Part shown: piece after piece, positions 23,501-31,233 of the stretch | Position numbering within the stretch: the first letter of the stretch is position 1 | Layout: every line of letters starts with the position of its first letter | From: Branchinecta lynchi | Lineage: Eukaryota; Arthropoda; Branchiopoda; Anostraca; Branchinectidae | Reading direction: 5' to 3' | Length of the DNA stretch: 64,000 bases | Assembly: GCA_023053575.1 (NCBI GenBank) | Contig: JAKZAP010000001.1 | Coordinates: forward strand, 31,514,533-31,578,532 | Notes under the pieces: generated by a model | The model's input: the letters and a program-made list of their open reading frames with translations, nothing else | Database searches by the model: none | Told to the model about the DNA's origin: nothing | Position numbers and translations under genes: made by a program

Positions 23501-24784
23501 AGTGATCGCGAAATAGGGTACTTCCACAGGTGACAGGAAGATGAAACTTACGGCGTATTAGGGACCCGACGAGATTGAGCGTCACTTCCAGGATCCGACC
23601 ATTCTGGGTGGATTGGACGGAGGCAGGAGCGGGAATCCGGAATGTTCAGGTACGCGTAACTTTCGAAGGAGTGATCGGATCTGAAGGAAACTTGTGGAAA
23701 GAGTATGGTCACTGTGTGAGGAGTTGAAGGGGGGCTGGAAATCGAGGGACACGTGGGTTAGGTACCTTCAGACGGGCTAGGATCCATGAAACTTGTTAAG
23801 CGTATTAGGGGACTGGCCAGATTGACTTGTACATTATGTTGTTGGTTGACTGGTAAACTATCCGAGGGAGTTGAGGGAGCGGGAACCCAAAATCTTTTGA
23901 CACATTTGACTTTCTAACTAGTTATTCAATCCGAATGAAACTTGATAACTAACAAGAGCACATATCTCGGATTTTCTTTTTTAGTTCTGCACTGGGCCAC
24001 GATACATTTCGTGCTCCCCAAGGGCCCGTGCCCATTTGTGCTTCAAGATGCTTAGCCTACAAGTGAACTTCTAGCCCCCTTAAAGTGTGCATGTTAACCG
24101 TGCGGTGTAAACATATTTGTTTGCCACTCCAACAGGACAGTTTTTAACAGCGGACAGTTTCACATGTCCTGAATGTTCAGTTACGCGTCCAGGTCGGACT
24201 CAGCCACTGTGGGGCAGCTAGAGTATACTGTAGAAAGTTGCTCCGAGTAGGATTAAAGTTAACTGCAGTATTTGCTACTGGGATTAATCTTACCTCTACT
24301 GAGATAAGATTAATCCGAATTAGAGATAACATTATCTGTTTAGAGACAAGATTAATCCCAGTAACAAATACTGCAAGATTTTTGTGTACAGTGTAGTTAG
24401 CTTTCCACTTACTTTCTGGAATCACGTTCCGAGAAAGCCTCTTCGGTCGGCAACTTTTCGAAGCAGCGGGAGACCATTGGAAAGTGATTCCGACTTCGCT
24501 TTCCAGCCAATCAAAGCCTTGCTTATTTAACCCTTTTTTTTTCTTTTCAGAGCGCTGATGACGAAGAAATCTTTGTAGACGAAGTACACTCCACTTTTTC
24601 AAGGAAATACTTCGAAGGGGCTCTTCCGGAAACGCAACTAAGATTGGCGCACACTGAAGCCTCGAAGCGCAGAAGCAAAAAAGGTCACGGTAGAATACAT
24701 AGTGAGATCGTGCGGCAAATTAGTGAAGTCTCCTTGGACCAAGAAAATGCTATACATGGCTCTGATGATCCTAGTCGAAAGTAA
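2498..24784 (+). CDS. TRMT11: tRNA (guanine10-N2)-methyltransferase catalytic subunit, complete, 10 coding exons
   Basis: TRMT11, with its activator TRMT112, uses S-adenosylmethionine to methylate N2 of G10 in cytosolic tRNAs. Coding exons: 2498-2551, 8200-8265, 9355-9600, 13206-13340, 15860-16016, 17414-17517, 18084-18225, 19685-19880, 21632-21758, 24551-24784. All introns are GT-AG and phases agree throughout, giving 1461 nt, 486 residues plus TAA (human protein about 463). The N-terminal family domain fills about residues 1-160. The Rossmann methyltransferase domain follows, with SAM motif DPFVGTG at 214-220, GTDIDY near 238 and catalytic DPPYG at 301-305. HPCLKLIVNCEQ and SHTSRRL near the C-terminus are family-typical. 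The ATG was chosen because MKDYLFRLANEHVSFRIP aligns with the family start and a stop lies 15 codons upstream in frame. No frameshift or missing key residue is seen. Introns are long and full of transposons. Seen: exons and motifs. Known: function. Inferred: 5' UTR exons were not located. Confidence 0.95.
2930..3390 (+). pseudogene. LINE reverse transcriptase fragment (C-terminal part)
   Basis: One open frame reads LQINEGKNKILRFNP, then ILGVTFSVDCSFSLHV, and YIRPIVEYACPVW before RAAKVIA. This is the region after the catalytic YADD in CR1/jockey-type non-LTR elements. It is cut on the right by a short MITE-like insert starting near 3391. The catalytic part is missing. Confidence 0.75.
3391..3500. 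repeat. Short GTGGGCC-rich MITE-like repeat
   Basis: Contains CGCGGAAACACATTTGTGGG and CCACAAACTGTTTGTGGGAG; it interrupts the LINE fragment. Relatives at about 2690-2782, 10830-10935, 11150-11360, 18356-18570 and 18735-18860, several in opposite orientation. Confidence 0.55.
3799..3870 (-). tRNA. tRNA-Thr(UGU)-like, intact stems
   Basis: 72-nt cloverleaf. The D stem is GCTC/GAGC. The anticodon stem CCTGT/ACAGG carries loop CTTGTAA (anticodon TGT). The T arm is CTGGG/CCCGG. The A box (TAGCTCAGTTGG) and B box (GGTTCAAATCC) fit the Pol III consensus, and a T5 run follows the 3' end. The acceptor stem has one C-A mismatch at 1:72. It may be a working gene or the tRNA head of a mobile repeat. 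Confidence 0.5.
4229..4300 (-). tRNA. tRNA-Thr(UGU)-like, mismatched anticodon stem
   Basis: Same unit one period on. The anticodon stem reads CCTCT against ACAGG, giving a C-C mismatch, so it is probably a pseudogene copy. A and B boxes are unchanged. Confidence 0.35.
4659..4709 (-). pseudogene. tRNA-Thr-like, truncated at the inversion breakpoint
   Basis: Only the 3' 51 nt remain, including anticodon and T arm. The 5' part, with acceptor strand and most of the D arm, is replaced by the inverted unit starting GGTACAAGTCCC. Confidence 0.7.
4868..4939 (+). tRNA. tRNA-Thr(UGU)-like, opposite strand
   Basis: Anticodon stem CCTGT/ACAGG intact. Compared with the first copy, the acceptor has CTCTG for CTCGG (position 6 changed, giving a T-T clash) and the base after the stem is T. 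Confidence 0.4.
5286..5357 (+). tRNA. tRNA-Thr(UGU)-like, mismatched anticodon stem
   Basis: Shares the CCTCT anticodon-stem change with the copy at 4229-4300. The two lie at mirror positions around the array centre, so the inversion copied a pre-existing tandem pair. Confidence 0.35.
6465..7542 (+). mobile_element. Dispersed element with palindromic GGATCC edges and ~130-bp subrepeats, copy 1
   Basis: Left edge is the 16-bp palindrome TTTTGGGATCCCAAAA at 6465-6480. Then GTCCGTCTGTCCGTCCG and GATATTTTGATGAAACTTGG. Several ~130-bp subrepeats follow (GAATCCGGCCAAAACCGGAA; GTTGATTAGATGTTCGATTT). Right edge GGGATCCCATCGAAACC, then TTTGGTCTTGTT. No coding capacity. In TRMT11 intron 1. Confidence 0.8.
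8200..8265 (+). CDS. TRMT11: TRMT11 exon 2 (residues 19-40)
   Basis: 22 codons reading ELQSIIRLFDIPATVSEV and onward, behind acceptor TTTCTTTAG and before donor GTAAGC. It corresponds to the EIKSLLLLFG segment of human TRMT11. Phase 0 at both ends. Confidence 0.85.
8371..8941. repeat. Long foldback, ~245-bp arms
   Basis: GAGAGATTGCACCATACCCG (8379) returns inverted as GGGTAGGGTGCAATCTCTCT (about 8918), and CAAAAGAGTTTCCATGGAAG returns as CTTCCATGGAAACTCTTTTG. The loop is about 80 bp. It starts 105 bp after TRMT11 exon 2. Confidence 0.85.
9355..9600 (+). CDS. TRMT11: TRMT11 exon 3 (residues 41-122)
   Basis: 82 codons of the N-terminal domain, with PWIVLQLPSEDDAKKILSRS and YCLELWGRAKS aligning to the human PFWILSIPSEDIA and FELWGHG stretches. 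The acceptor is TTTCAG; the donor GTGACA is weaker than consensus but the only one that keeps the frame. Phase 0 at both ends. Confidence 0.93.
9770..10800. repeat. LINE 3'-tail pieces in opposite orientation
   Basis: Minus-strand tail at 9770-9905 (TTTCGGCCCTTCTTGGCAAG; GGATACGTCAGC) and plus-strand tail at 10722-10800 (CCCTTGCCAAGAAGGGCCGA; GACGTATCCG). Nothing recognisable between them. Similar tails at 37950-38060, 45354-45465 and 55425-55525, and a related one (GAAGAAGGGAGGCGG) at 19480-19530. Confidence 0.55.
11934..12268 (+). mobile_element. TTAA-flanked MITE (piggyBac-like target), copy 1
   Basis: Begins TTAAAGGACCTGTTTTACC and ends GGGGTCCTTTAA, with TTAA at both edges. The inside contains CATTCTAACCC, CTACCTTCGATGTGTATCAC and CAACGGGTCTC, shared by four other copies in the window. 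No ORF. Confidence 0.75.
13206..13340 (+). CDS. TRMT11: TRMT11 exon 4 (residues 123-167)
   Basis: 45 codons: GRVNLQNPDCHFYFIEDFGM then DPNAVPDEAFDLFFGRL, aligning to human GKVNLKKPQHVFSVLEDYGLDPN and YFGRW. Acceptor TTTTGCAG, donor GTAAGT, phase 0 at both ends. Confidence 0.95.
13419..13556 (+). repeat. Old copy of the tRNA-Thr-bearing repeat
   Basis: Matches the order ATTGTAGTGG, TTGCGAA, TTCACAAG, CCTCGGT, CTCAGTTG and ends near TTTCAGTTCACTA. The tRNA part is heavily decayed. It lies in TRMT11 intron 4. Confidence 0.55.
13843..14268. repeat. 17-bp minisatellite
   Basis: About 25 units of GGGAAAACAAACCTTGT with point changes. Because 17 is not divisible by three, every frame on both strands stays open for long stretches, giving false ORFs of up to 155 codons. 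TRMT11 intron 4. Confidence 0.9.
14270..15430. repeat. G-rich dispersed repeat, copy in TRMT11 intron 4
   Basis: Made of diverged units containing GATGAAACTTGGCAGG, GTGATCGGATTTGAATGAAA-like and GATCCGACC motifs, with poly(G) runs such as 14993-15004. It parallels 29690-30720 over about 1.1 kb in the same order. Confidence 0.75.
15860..16016 (+). CDS. TRMT11: TRMT11 exon 5 (residues 168-220, SAM motif I)
   Basis: Encodes IGRGQREAINKLSLRTRKFI, GNTSMDPQLSLIM and the SAM-binding loop DPFVGTG. The donor GTGAGA splits the last glycine codon (phase 1), which exon 6 completes. Confidence 0.96.
16146..17069 (-). mobile_element. Subrepeat element, copy 2 (reverse)
   Basis: Runs from AACAAGACC with TTTCGATGGGATCCC at the left to TTTTGGGATCCCAAAA at 17054-17069. 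Five or so subrepeats. Fills most of TRMT11 intron 5. Confidence 0.8.
17072..17225. mobile_element. TA-type MITE, same family, directly abutting a larger repeat
   Basis: Inner arms GCAGTATTTGCTACTGGG and CCCAGTAGCAAATACTGC are intact; outer ends are eroded. It starts right at the end of the 16146-17069 element. In TRMT11 intron 5. Confidence 0.7.
17414..17517 (+). CDS. TRMT11: TRMT11 exon 6 (residues 220-254)
   Basis: Starts in phase 1 and reads SLLVSSAHFGAQVFGTDIDY then LMIHGKTKPTRAYQ, matching GLLIACAHFGAYVYGTDIDY of human TRMT11. The acidic DID is the usual ribose-binding position of the methyltransferase fold. Donor GTTAGT, phase 0. Confidence 0.95.
17578..17642 (-). mobile_element. Half of a CAGGCCCGTA-type MITE
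   Basis: Only the terminal CCTGGATACGGGCCTG with its C-rich neighbour and GACCCGCAGGCAACC remain. In TRMT11 intron 6, 60 bp past the exon 6 donor. Confidence 0.55.
18084..18225 (+). CDS. TRMT11: TRMT11 exon 7 (residues 255-302)
   Basis: Encodes a charged linker, then NMEQYGLKPRFIDVCVADAS and FDAIVTD, aligning to LRQYGLEKYYLDVLVSDAS and FDAIITD. The intron falls after the first base of the first proline codon of DPPYG, the catalytic motif. Donor GTAAGT. Confidence 0.95.
18356..18860. repeat. Two GTGGGCC-type repeats in TRMT11 intron 7
   Basis: First piece 18356-18570 (AAGGCGTTTTTCGTGCTCCC; GCGGCCCACAAGTGTGTTTC), second 18735-18860 (AAGGCGTTTCCGCGAGCTTC; GTGTGGCCCACAATTGTG). No ORF of substance. 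Confidence 0.55.
19685..19880 (+). CDS. TRMT11: TRMT11 exon 8 (residues 302-367, catalytic DPPYG)
   Basis: Completes DPPYGIREGS, then reads QYSLANVCSDLLKFAGRHLE and GRLVFWLPVYR, matching human GGRLVYWLPVY. The basic insert KVGSKKQAKV is less conserved, as in other TRMT11 proteins. Donor GTAAGG leaves phase 2. Confidence 0.95.
20236..20640. repeat. GGTATCTGATACC family, copy in TRMT11 intron 8
   Basis: Edge TCAGTTGCGTTTTTGCAGAT; shares AATTGCACTTTTCTAAGTCA and CACCAATCCGACAAAAATTG with the other copies. Confidence 0.7.
21632..21758 (+). CDS. TRMT11: TRMT11 exon 9 (residues 367-409)
   Basis: Encodes RHPCLKLIVNCEQTLASHTS and RRLLVMEK, nearly identical in pattern to human WHPCLELVSNCEQKLSSHTSRRLITMEK. 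The donor GTACTC is non-optimal, but the frame continues exactly into exon 10. Confidence 0.96.
21789..22214. repeat. GGTATCTGATACC family, copy in TRMT11 intron 9
   Basis: Starts ATTAGTTGTGTTTTTGCAGA 30 bp after the exon 9 donor and ends GGTATCTGCAAAAATGCAAC, so both edges are present in inverted orientation. Confidence 0.75.
22302..22656 (-). mobile_element. Subrepeat element, truncated copy 3
   Basis: Only one subrepeat plus the GTCCGTC region and the TTTTGGGATCCCAAAA edge remain. TRMT11 intron 9. Confidence 0.7.
23455..23960. repeat. G-rich dispersed repeat, short copy in TRMT11 intron 9
   Basis: Starts CAAGTGCCATACACCTATCG and shares CAGTCGGTCC, GATGAAACTT and GATCCGACCATTCTGGG with the 28.75-kb copy. 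Confidence 0.65.
24224..24395. mobile_element. TA-flanked MITE, same family
   Basis: Ends TATACTGTAGAAAG and GTACAGTGTA. Inner arms GCAGTATTTGCTACTGGG and CCCAGTAACAAATACTGC. In TRMT11 intron 9, about 155 bp before exon 10. Confidence 0.8.
24551..24784 (+). CDS. TRMT11: TRMT11 exon 10, terminal (residues 410-486 and stop)
   Basis: Reads SADDEEIFVDEVHSTFSRKY then FEGALPETQL, followed by a basic lysine/arginine-rich tail and TAA at 24782-24784. The FSRKYFEG segment matches FREKYFSG at the end of human TRMT11; the tail is longer here. No AATAAA lies close by; an ATTAAA at 25033-25038 is a possible poly(A) signal. Confidence 0.92.
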   Translation, partial: SADDEEIFVDEVHSTFSRKYFEGALPETQLRLAHTEASKRRSKKGHGRIHSEIVRQISEVSLDQENAIHGSDDPSRK

Positions 24785-25424
24785 AGCTGATCCTAGAAAC
24801 GATGCGGGGTAGTAACATTGTCTGTTAAAACTTGCCCCTATCCGACGAAAAATTTATCTAAAATAGTGGTATAAAGCTGTACAAAAAAGTAGCATGCAGT
24901 ACTACATGCTTCTACTTGAGGCTACCTTGTTACTTCATTCTACTGCATGCTACTACTAGCAAGACTGGGTGCTTCTAGCAAGACAGGATGCTACTGGATA
25001 CTACTGCTTAAGATTGGACCAGTCTGAGGTCCATTAAATGATAGTATTCTTTACTATTGCATAGCAATACTTGCAACATTTTCGTACAACGGTCATATGC
25101 AGGCTACAAATTTTTCATCGGGTAACAACAAAAACAGTCGTCGCTTTCAGTTATAATACAAGAAAGGAATCGTACCACTTGTTACGATCGAATTGCACCC
25201 ATACTAGAAGTTGGATTGTCTAAAGTCCTGAAGCTCCAAAAAAATAGGCCATAATGTTGCCATTGGCCCAACACCAATACTATACCATTCGCACCCTGTT
25301 ACGTAGAACCTTCTGGGAAACATACGGTTACCAAATTTCGCCTATAGATCCGTTGTGATCTCATTCAAGCTTTCAAGATATTCATGTTAATAGGCCTAAT
25401 TGTGACAGTGTGAGATCAGAGGAT

Positions 25425-25905
25425 AGGAGGATTTTCGCGAGATCTTGGAGTCACTTTCCGGCGAGCGAAGCGCATCGCGAAAACTGTTGGAAAGCGATTC
25501 CTGGAATTACTTTCCACTTTCCAACTGGACTGATCGCGAAAACGCATGGAAAGCTGATGTCGCCGAGAAAATGGTGAATTAAAAAAAGTTTCGACAAAAT
25601 ATGGTTCACTTAACGGTTTTTTGATTCTTATACATCCGATCGAAGTCATCTTAATTACGATTGCCATTTTTTGTATTTATTAGTGACACTTGCACTGTTT
25701 TCTCTCCACACTTTTGAAATTCCCGTCGAAACATTCAACTTTCCGCGGAGCTTTCCTCTAGCCTCGTGGAATCACATTCCGGGAAAGCTGCTTCGGTTTC
25801 CAAAGCGCGAAAACCGGGTTGGAAAGTTCGGCAACTTTCCGCAGTGGCGCGAAAACCATTGGAAAGTGATTCCGACTTTGCTTTCCAGCTCGCGAAAACC
25901 CTCCT
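25425..25905. mobile_element. TIR element with AGGAGGxTTTTCGCGAG ends, 481 bp
   Basis: Left AGGAGGATTTTCGCGAG, right CTCGCGAAAACCCTCCT. GAT flanks both sides (3-bp duplication). The inside repeats GGAAAGTGATTCC motifs. Related pieces at about 23268-23450, 24395-24533 and 48190-48245. Confidence 0.7.
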
Positions 25906-26247
25906 GATGTTTCAAGCATAGGAGTCAGAGGACATATTTCATAGGTTCTATAAAAGTATAGGAAGGTGGGTAAACTCAGTCTTTTTAATGCAGGAGTGGA
26001 CCATCATATGGCTGGCGTTCAGTAAATGGAAAAAGTTATAGGGGCAGTAACCGTTTTGCTGTTCTTATAATGGGATATTGGTCTTTATTTTTGTGACTGT
26101 GCCAACGATGGAGTAGAATACCCTTAAAGCGGTTGAACGGGATTGTGGCTAAAAATATAACTGCAGCACGAGTCAAAGGTCCGTCCACCCGGCCCATCGC
26201 TGTCTGGTGGAAGATTCACAAACTATGAACAAGTAGCGTAGAAATTA

Positions 26248-27028
26248 GTTGTTTCCAGACCATGGAATTTAATACCATGGTCAAAAGTCGTTTCCGAAGT
26301 TACCGTGGTTTCTGATAACTACGGTCAAAAAGTGTTTTGCAGTTACCGTGGTATCTGGCAAGGTGACGTGGAATCTGATAATCACATACCACGGTAACTG
26401 TGAAACGACTTTAGACCGTGGTATCAGATACCACGGTAAATTCAAAATCGACTAATTGCAGATCCAGATACCGTGGTAATATATACCATGGTATCTGCAA
26501 AAACGCAACTAATGTTTGCGTCTCCCGCGCTGATGAGCCTTTGAAGACCCGTCAGTTCTGATCCAGAGTTCAGAATTGATTCGCACCAAAATAAATAGTT
26601 ACGTTTTTGCAGATACCCTGGTATCTGGTACCACTGTAACTGGATCTGCATTTAGTCGTTTCTGCAGTTACCGTTGTATCTGATACCGCGGTTGCTCTGC
26701 AAAAACGACTATTGCCGAAACTGCGCTTTTCGAAGTCGTCCTAAAAGAAAAACTGATATCAAAGCCACATCACTAAGTGCCAAACTTCTTTCCCACCAAT
26801 TTGACAAAATCGTAGGCTCTATTGTTGAGGATGGTGAAAGTGAGATGACTTTTTCAGATACTACTGCCAGTTACCACGGTCGGATCGTGGTATCTGAATA
26901 TCAGATACCACGATGACTGTCCAGATAGCACGAGCGCCTTTTGACGTGGTATCAGATACCACGGTGACTGCGAAAACGACTTTAGATCGTGGTATCAGAT
27001 TCAATGGTACCTGGAAAAACGCAACTAA
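26248..27028. repeat. GGTATCTGATACC family, two adjacent copies
   Basis: One copy at about 26248-26515 and one at about 26598-27028, each with inverted edges ending CAAAAACGCAACTAAT. They are separated by about 80 bp of other sequence. Confidence 0.7.
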
Positions 27029-27863
27029 TATCTCACGACCGCGAAGCGCCGCTTTCCCGTCGTGTTTCGGACAAGAGAGAAAAGGTATGTTTTTTCCGAT
27101 TCTGTAAGTTGGAAGGCCTCATATTTGTTTCTGTTTTGAATGCGAGCATTTTACTACTAAAATTTAGCAATGCTCTCCGGACATATCGTCAGGATGGCCG
27201 AACTCATGGTCTTTGCCAAAGAAAGGCATTTAATTCATGGAGGTCGTCCGTCAAATCCAGCCCAAGAGCTCCTGGCGTAGAAACAAAACTTCCCTGTAGC
27301 CTACATTCTGCAGGATCCTTGAATTTTATTTTCATAGCCTGTTCTTTTTCTTTTTGAGCACCAACCACCAGCCTAAAAAAAAAATCCCGAGGCGTGCTCC
27401 CTCTTTTCCCAAGGAGGACGAAAGGAATTACAAGAATAGAGTGAGTCACATCTGGGGGAATCCCCGTACGGAAAACAACGAGAACTCGGAGATTTCATTT
27501 GCCCACATGAACTATTTTCGAAAAAAAAAATGTATTTCGGTAACGCGATTGGTCTGCTCCACCTTATTTTCAGTTTTGTGTATTCTGATTTGTTTTATTT
27601 AATGTTGCGTTTATATATTTTTTTTAAAAACAAAATTCATAGCTTTCATAAAGTAGATGTCTTTTCCTCAAAATCGGTCTTCAACATTGATCTCAGCAGT
27701 TCTCGTAGGCCATCCCTGATATCTTTTTTTTCAAAACCGACAACACCAGCAACTCCGTGAAACCGAGTCCCCTGCAACAAATATGATTACCTTTTTGGTG
27801 ATGGTGATGATAATCAGAGATTCTCCGTCCACGGTGCTCGCTAGAATATGGTGATATCGAGTC

Positions 27864-28501
27864 TAGTCCCCGACGCCGCGCCGGAAACCGGCGGCCTGCC
27901 GCCACTTAACCTTCGGCGCGCCGCCTCCGTTCCACCGGCGGCGGCCCGCCGACAGTCTCTAGCGCCTGTGTAGTTACATGTTCCGAATAAGGTATTACCC
28001 AAAAAAGAAAATAATTCCACCGATCATCAATTTATCACTCTACAATCCTAAACCATAATCCTTACACAACGTCCATCTGTCGAGACTTTGACAAACTGAG
28101 ATGTAACGTAGTTTTACAATCCAAGAAGAAATTGGGTTGCTTTTTATGCAAGACAAGTTCTTGCCATACGTGCAACAAGTGCAGTCGCGGAAAGGGATTT
28201 CAGCACAACCGGGCTGATCGTTACTGTCAAAAGATGTATGCTTGCCCCTCACCGAGTCAACAGCTCCAGTTTATCCATGATGATTATTGCATTGTAAAGG
28301 AGATGTTGAAATAGTTATTTCCATGGCTTCGCTTTTTCAAATAAAAGTTGTCCAGATCTTGCAATAAGTTCACTTAGTTTTATTTTAGGGAAGCCGAAGT
28401 TCAAGTGCATACCTGTAACATACTCATGTTCTGATGGAAATGTTTCAAATGAAATGACATTTCGGCGCGCGAATTGTTTTTCGGCGCGGCGTCGGGGACT
28501 A
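27864..28501 (+). mobile_element. hAT transposon remnant with TIRs, 638 bp
   Basis: Ends are TAGTCCCCGACGCCGCGCCG and its complement CGGCGCGGCGTCGGGGACTA. 8-bp flanks ATCGAGTC (left) and ACTGAGTC (right) agree at 6 of 8 positions, as expected of an aged hAT target duplication. GC-rich subterminal repeats (GGCGCGC motifs) lie inside both ends. It carries only the 3' end of a transposase gene. Confidence 0.85.
28142..28314 (+). pseudogene. hAT transposase C-terminal dimerisation region, frameshifted
   Basis: Reads RQVLAIRATSAVAERDFSTT and GLIVTVKRCMLAPHRVN, the hAT dimerisation motif (family pattern ATSAxxERxFSTxGxI). The tail QFIHDDYC occurs in the next frame, so one base has been lost near 28260. 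In the first frame TAA falls at 28295-28297. Only about 55 codons remain; the catalytic domain is absent. Confidence 0.85.
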
Positions 28502-28560
28502 ACTGAGTCCCTGGGTAGGACAAACAAACACGCCGGGACTCGCCAACACGCCCGTCATAA

Positions 28561-28722
28561 TACACTGTAAAAGGTTTCGCCGAATAAGGATGCAGTATTT
28601 GCTACTGGGATTAGTCTTATCTGTATTGGGATAAAATTAATCCGAATTATGGATAATCTTATCTCAATAAAAACAAGATTACCCCCAGTAGCAAATACTG
28701 CAAGATTTTTTTTTACAGTGTA
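28561..28722. mobile_element. TA-flanked MITE with a nested hairpin, 162 bp
   Basis: TACACTGTAAAA at the left and TTTTACAGTGTA at the right, so TA flanks CACTGTAAAA ends (Tc1/mariner-like target). Inside is a second inverted pair, GCAGTATTTGCTACTGGG with its complement. It begins 60 bp after the hAT element at 27864-28501. Confidence 0.85.
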
Positions 28723-28750
28723 TTCCTTTCAGATTCGCTCTTTTTTTTTT

Positions 28751-31140
28751 ATGGCACTTGCCCTTCGGCCAAGTGCCATATAGCGATTGTAATTTCTGTC
28801 CGTCAGTCGGTCCCGGTTTTGCTAGTTCGGGCACTTCCAGATAAGCTAGGACGATGAAACATGGCAGGCAAATCTGGGACTGGACCAGATTAAATTAGAA
28901 ATAGTCGCTTCCCCGATCCAACCATCTGGAGGGGAGTGGAGGGAGGGGGAATCCGGAAAAAATAGGAAAAATTAGATATTTTTAGCTTACGAACGGGTGA
29001 TCGGATCTTAATGAAACTTGATATATGGAAGGAACTCGTGTCTCAGACCCTCCATTTTAAATCCAGACCGGATCCGGTGACATTGGGGGGAGTTGGAGGG
29101 GGAAACCGGAAATCTTGGAAAACACTTAAAGTGGAGAGATCCGGATGAAACTTGGTGGAAAGTACAAGCATAAGTCTTAGATACGTGACTGATATAACCG
29201 GAACGGATCTGCTCACTTTGGGAGAGTTGGGGGGGGGGGGGAGAAGTCCGAATTTCTAGTGATCCCGCGAGTTCGGTGCTTTCTGATGTGCTGTGACGAT
29301 GAAAATTGGCAGGCATGTCAGGGACCCAACCAGATTAAATGGGAAATAATCACTTCCCGGATCCGACCATCTGGGGTGGAGGGAGGGGGGAGCCAAAATT
29401 TGAGGTATTTTTAACTTGCGAACGAGTGATCGGATCTTGATGAAAGTTGATATTTAGGATGACCTCGTGTCTCAGACGTCCCACTTTAAATCCGAACCGG
29501 ATCCGATGACATTGGGGGGGGGGAGCTGGAGGAGGGAACCTGAAATCTTGAGAAACGCTTAGAATGGAGGGATCGGGATGAAACTTAGTGGGAAGAACAA
29601 GAACAAGTCCTAGATACGTCATTGACATAACCGGACCGGATCGGGGCACTGTGGGGGAGTTGGGGTGGGGGTCCGGATTTTTAGCGATCCCGCGAGTTCT
29701 GTATACTTCCTGATGTGCTAGGCGATGAAACTTGGCAGGTATGTCAGGGATCCAAACAGATTGACTTGAGAACAGACGTTTCCCCGATCCAACCATCGTG
29801 GGGGGAGTGGATGGATGGAGTCAGAAATCTAGTGACGTGCATTACTTTTGAACGGGTGATAGGATTTGAATGAAACTTGTCTGGTGAGCTATCGCCTCGG
29901 ACGTTCAGTGTCAAGTCCGGGTCTGGTCCGATACCTGTGGGGATGGAGGGGGGGGGGGGGGGAGGAAAACTCAAGAAACGCTAAAAGCAGAGGGATTGGG
30001 ACGGAACTTAATGGAGAGAACAAGCATTAGGCCTAGATGAAGTTGACGGATCCAGATGGTTTCGGGGCTCTGTGGGTGGAGTTGGAGGGGGTTTCCTGGA
30101 ATTCCGTAGTCGTGAGTTGGAATTGTTCCAAATGTAAAAATACAACGAAACTTTGCAGGCATTTTAGCGACCCCCAGAAACTTCTGTTCCTAGATCCGAG
30201 CATTTTTGGGGGAGCAAGAGAAGAGAAATATGGAAATTGACTGAGAACGAGTGGTCTGATTCGAGTGAAACTTAATGGGTGACACAAATCGATGGCCTCG
30301 ACATGTTTGCGTTCGAACTATGTGCGACCACGGTTGGAGGAATTGGGGGGGGGGGAACTTTAGACATGCAGAAAAACCAAACGGATGGACCGAATGAGAT
30401 GCAAGTTCGACAGTGCCGAGTTTATGCGGCCTAGATTTGTTATTTGGCGTCCGGGCCGATTCAGCCAAGGTAGTGGGGGGGGGGGGGGGGTACTGGAAAG
30501 TTGCAGATAGGCTATGCTCCAATTTCAGTAAAACTTGATGGACGGGAACAGGGAATTAAGAGATACGACGTTTATGTTTTCTCAAGTCCTGTTAGGCCAC
30601 TGTAGGGGAAGTTGGATGGAGATTGCCGGAAACTTTGAGGCTCGCATAGGGGTCAAACGAGTGCATCAGTTTAAATGAAACATGGAACATAGAGCACGTT
30701 CCCTAAATGACATATTTTGGGCCAGAACCGGATCCGACAACGTTGGTGGGAGGGGGGGGGGGTACCGGAATTTTTCCGAAAATACTCAGATTCGAGTGAA
30801 ACTTGATAGATGGTATAAAAGAAGATGCTTTAGATGGTCCATTTTTTAGTCCCAACCAGATTCGGCAACAGCCTAAGGTAGGGGGAGATAGAGGGAGTAC
30901 CGGAAATCGTGTAGCACGTCTAGGGATCAAACAAGTGGATTTATTGGGCTGAAAGTTTGAACAGTCATGTGCATTTGCTACAGATAATTGAGACGATGCC
31001 GGAACTGCTCAGAAGTGAGTGAAACTAAACATCCCATTTCTATGTCCGAACCGCATTTTTGGATGGCGGGTGTATTTTGTGACGTTCTCATCTACTTTCT
31101 TGTACAGCGTACTTGGAACAAGTGCCATATGAGCTCGTAG
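28751..31140. repeat. G-rich dispersed repeat, longest copy
   Basis: Begins ATGGCACTTGCCCTTCGGCC and ends near GGAACAAGTGCCATATGAGC, so the edges form an inverted AAGTGCCAT pair. Between them are about a dozen 150-200-bp units (GATGAAACTTG; GTGATCGGATCTT) with many G8-G15 tracts. The minus-strand proline-rich ORFs here are side effects of the G tracts. Confidence 0.75.
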
Positions 31141-31233
31141 CTCTTATTTTTGTGGCTAGACGCGCTAGCATAAAGTAAACAATGACACGTTACTTCTTGG
31201 TGTACGTTTGTTCAGGCTGGTTTGGTTATTTTC

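Noticed and set aside
29008..30930. Several proline-rich minus-strand ORFs of 75-148 aa
   Set aside because: They follow the poly(G) tracts and tandem units of the G-rich repeat; the same peptides recur copy after copy.
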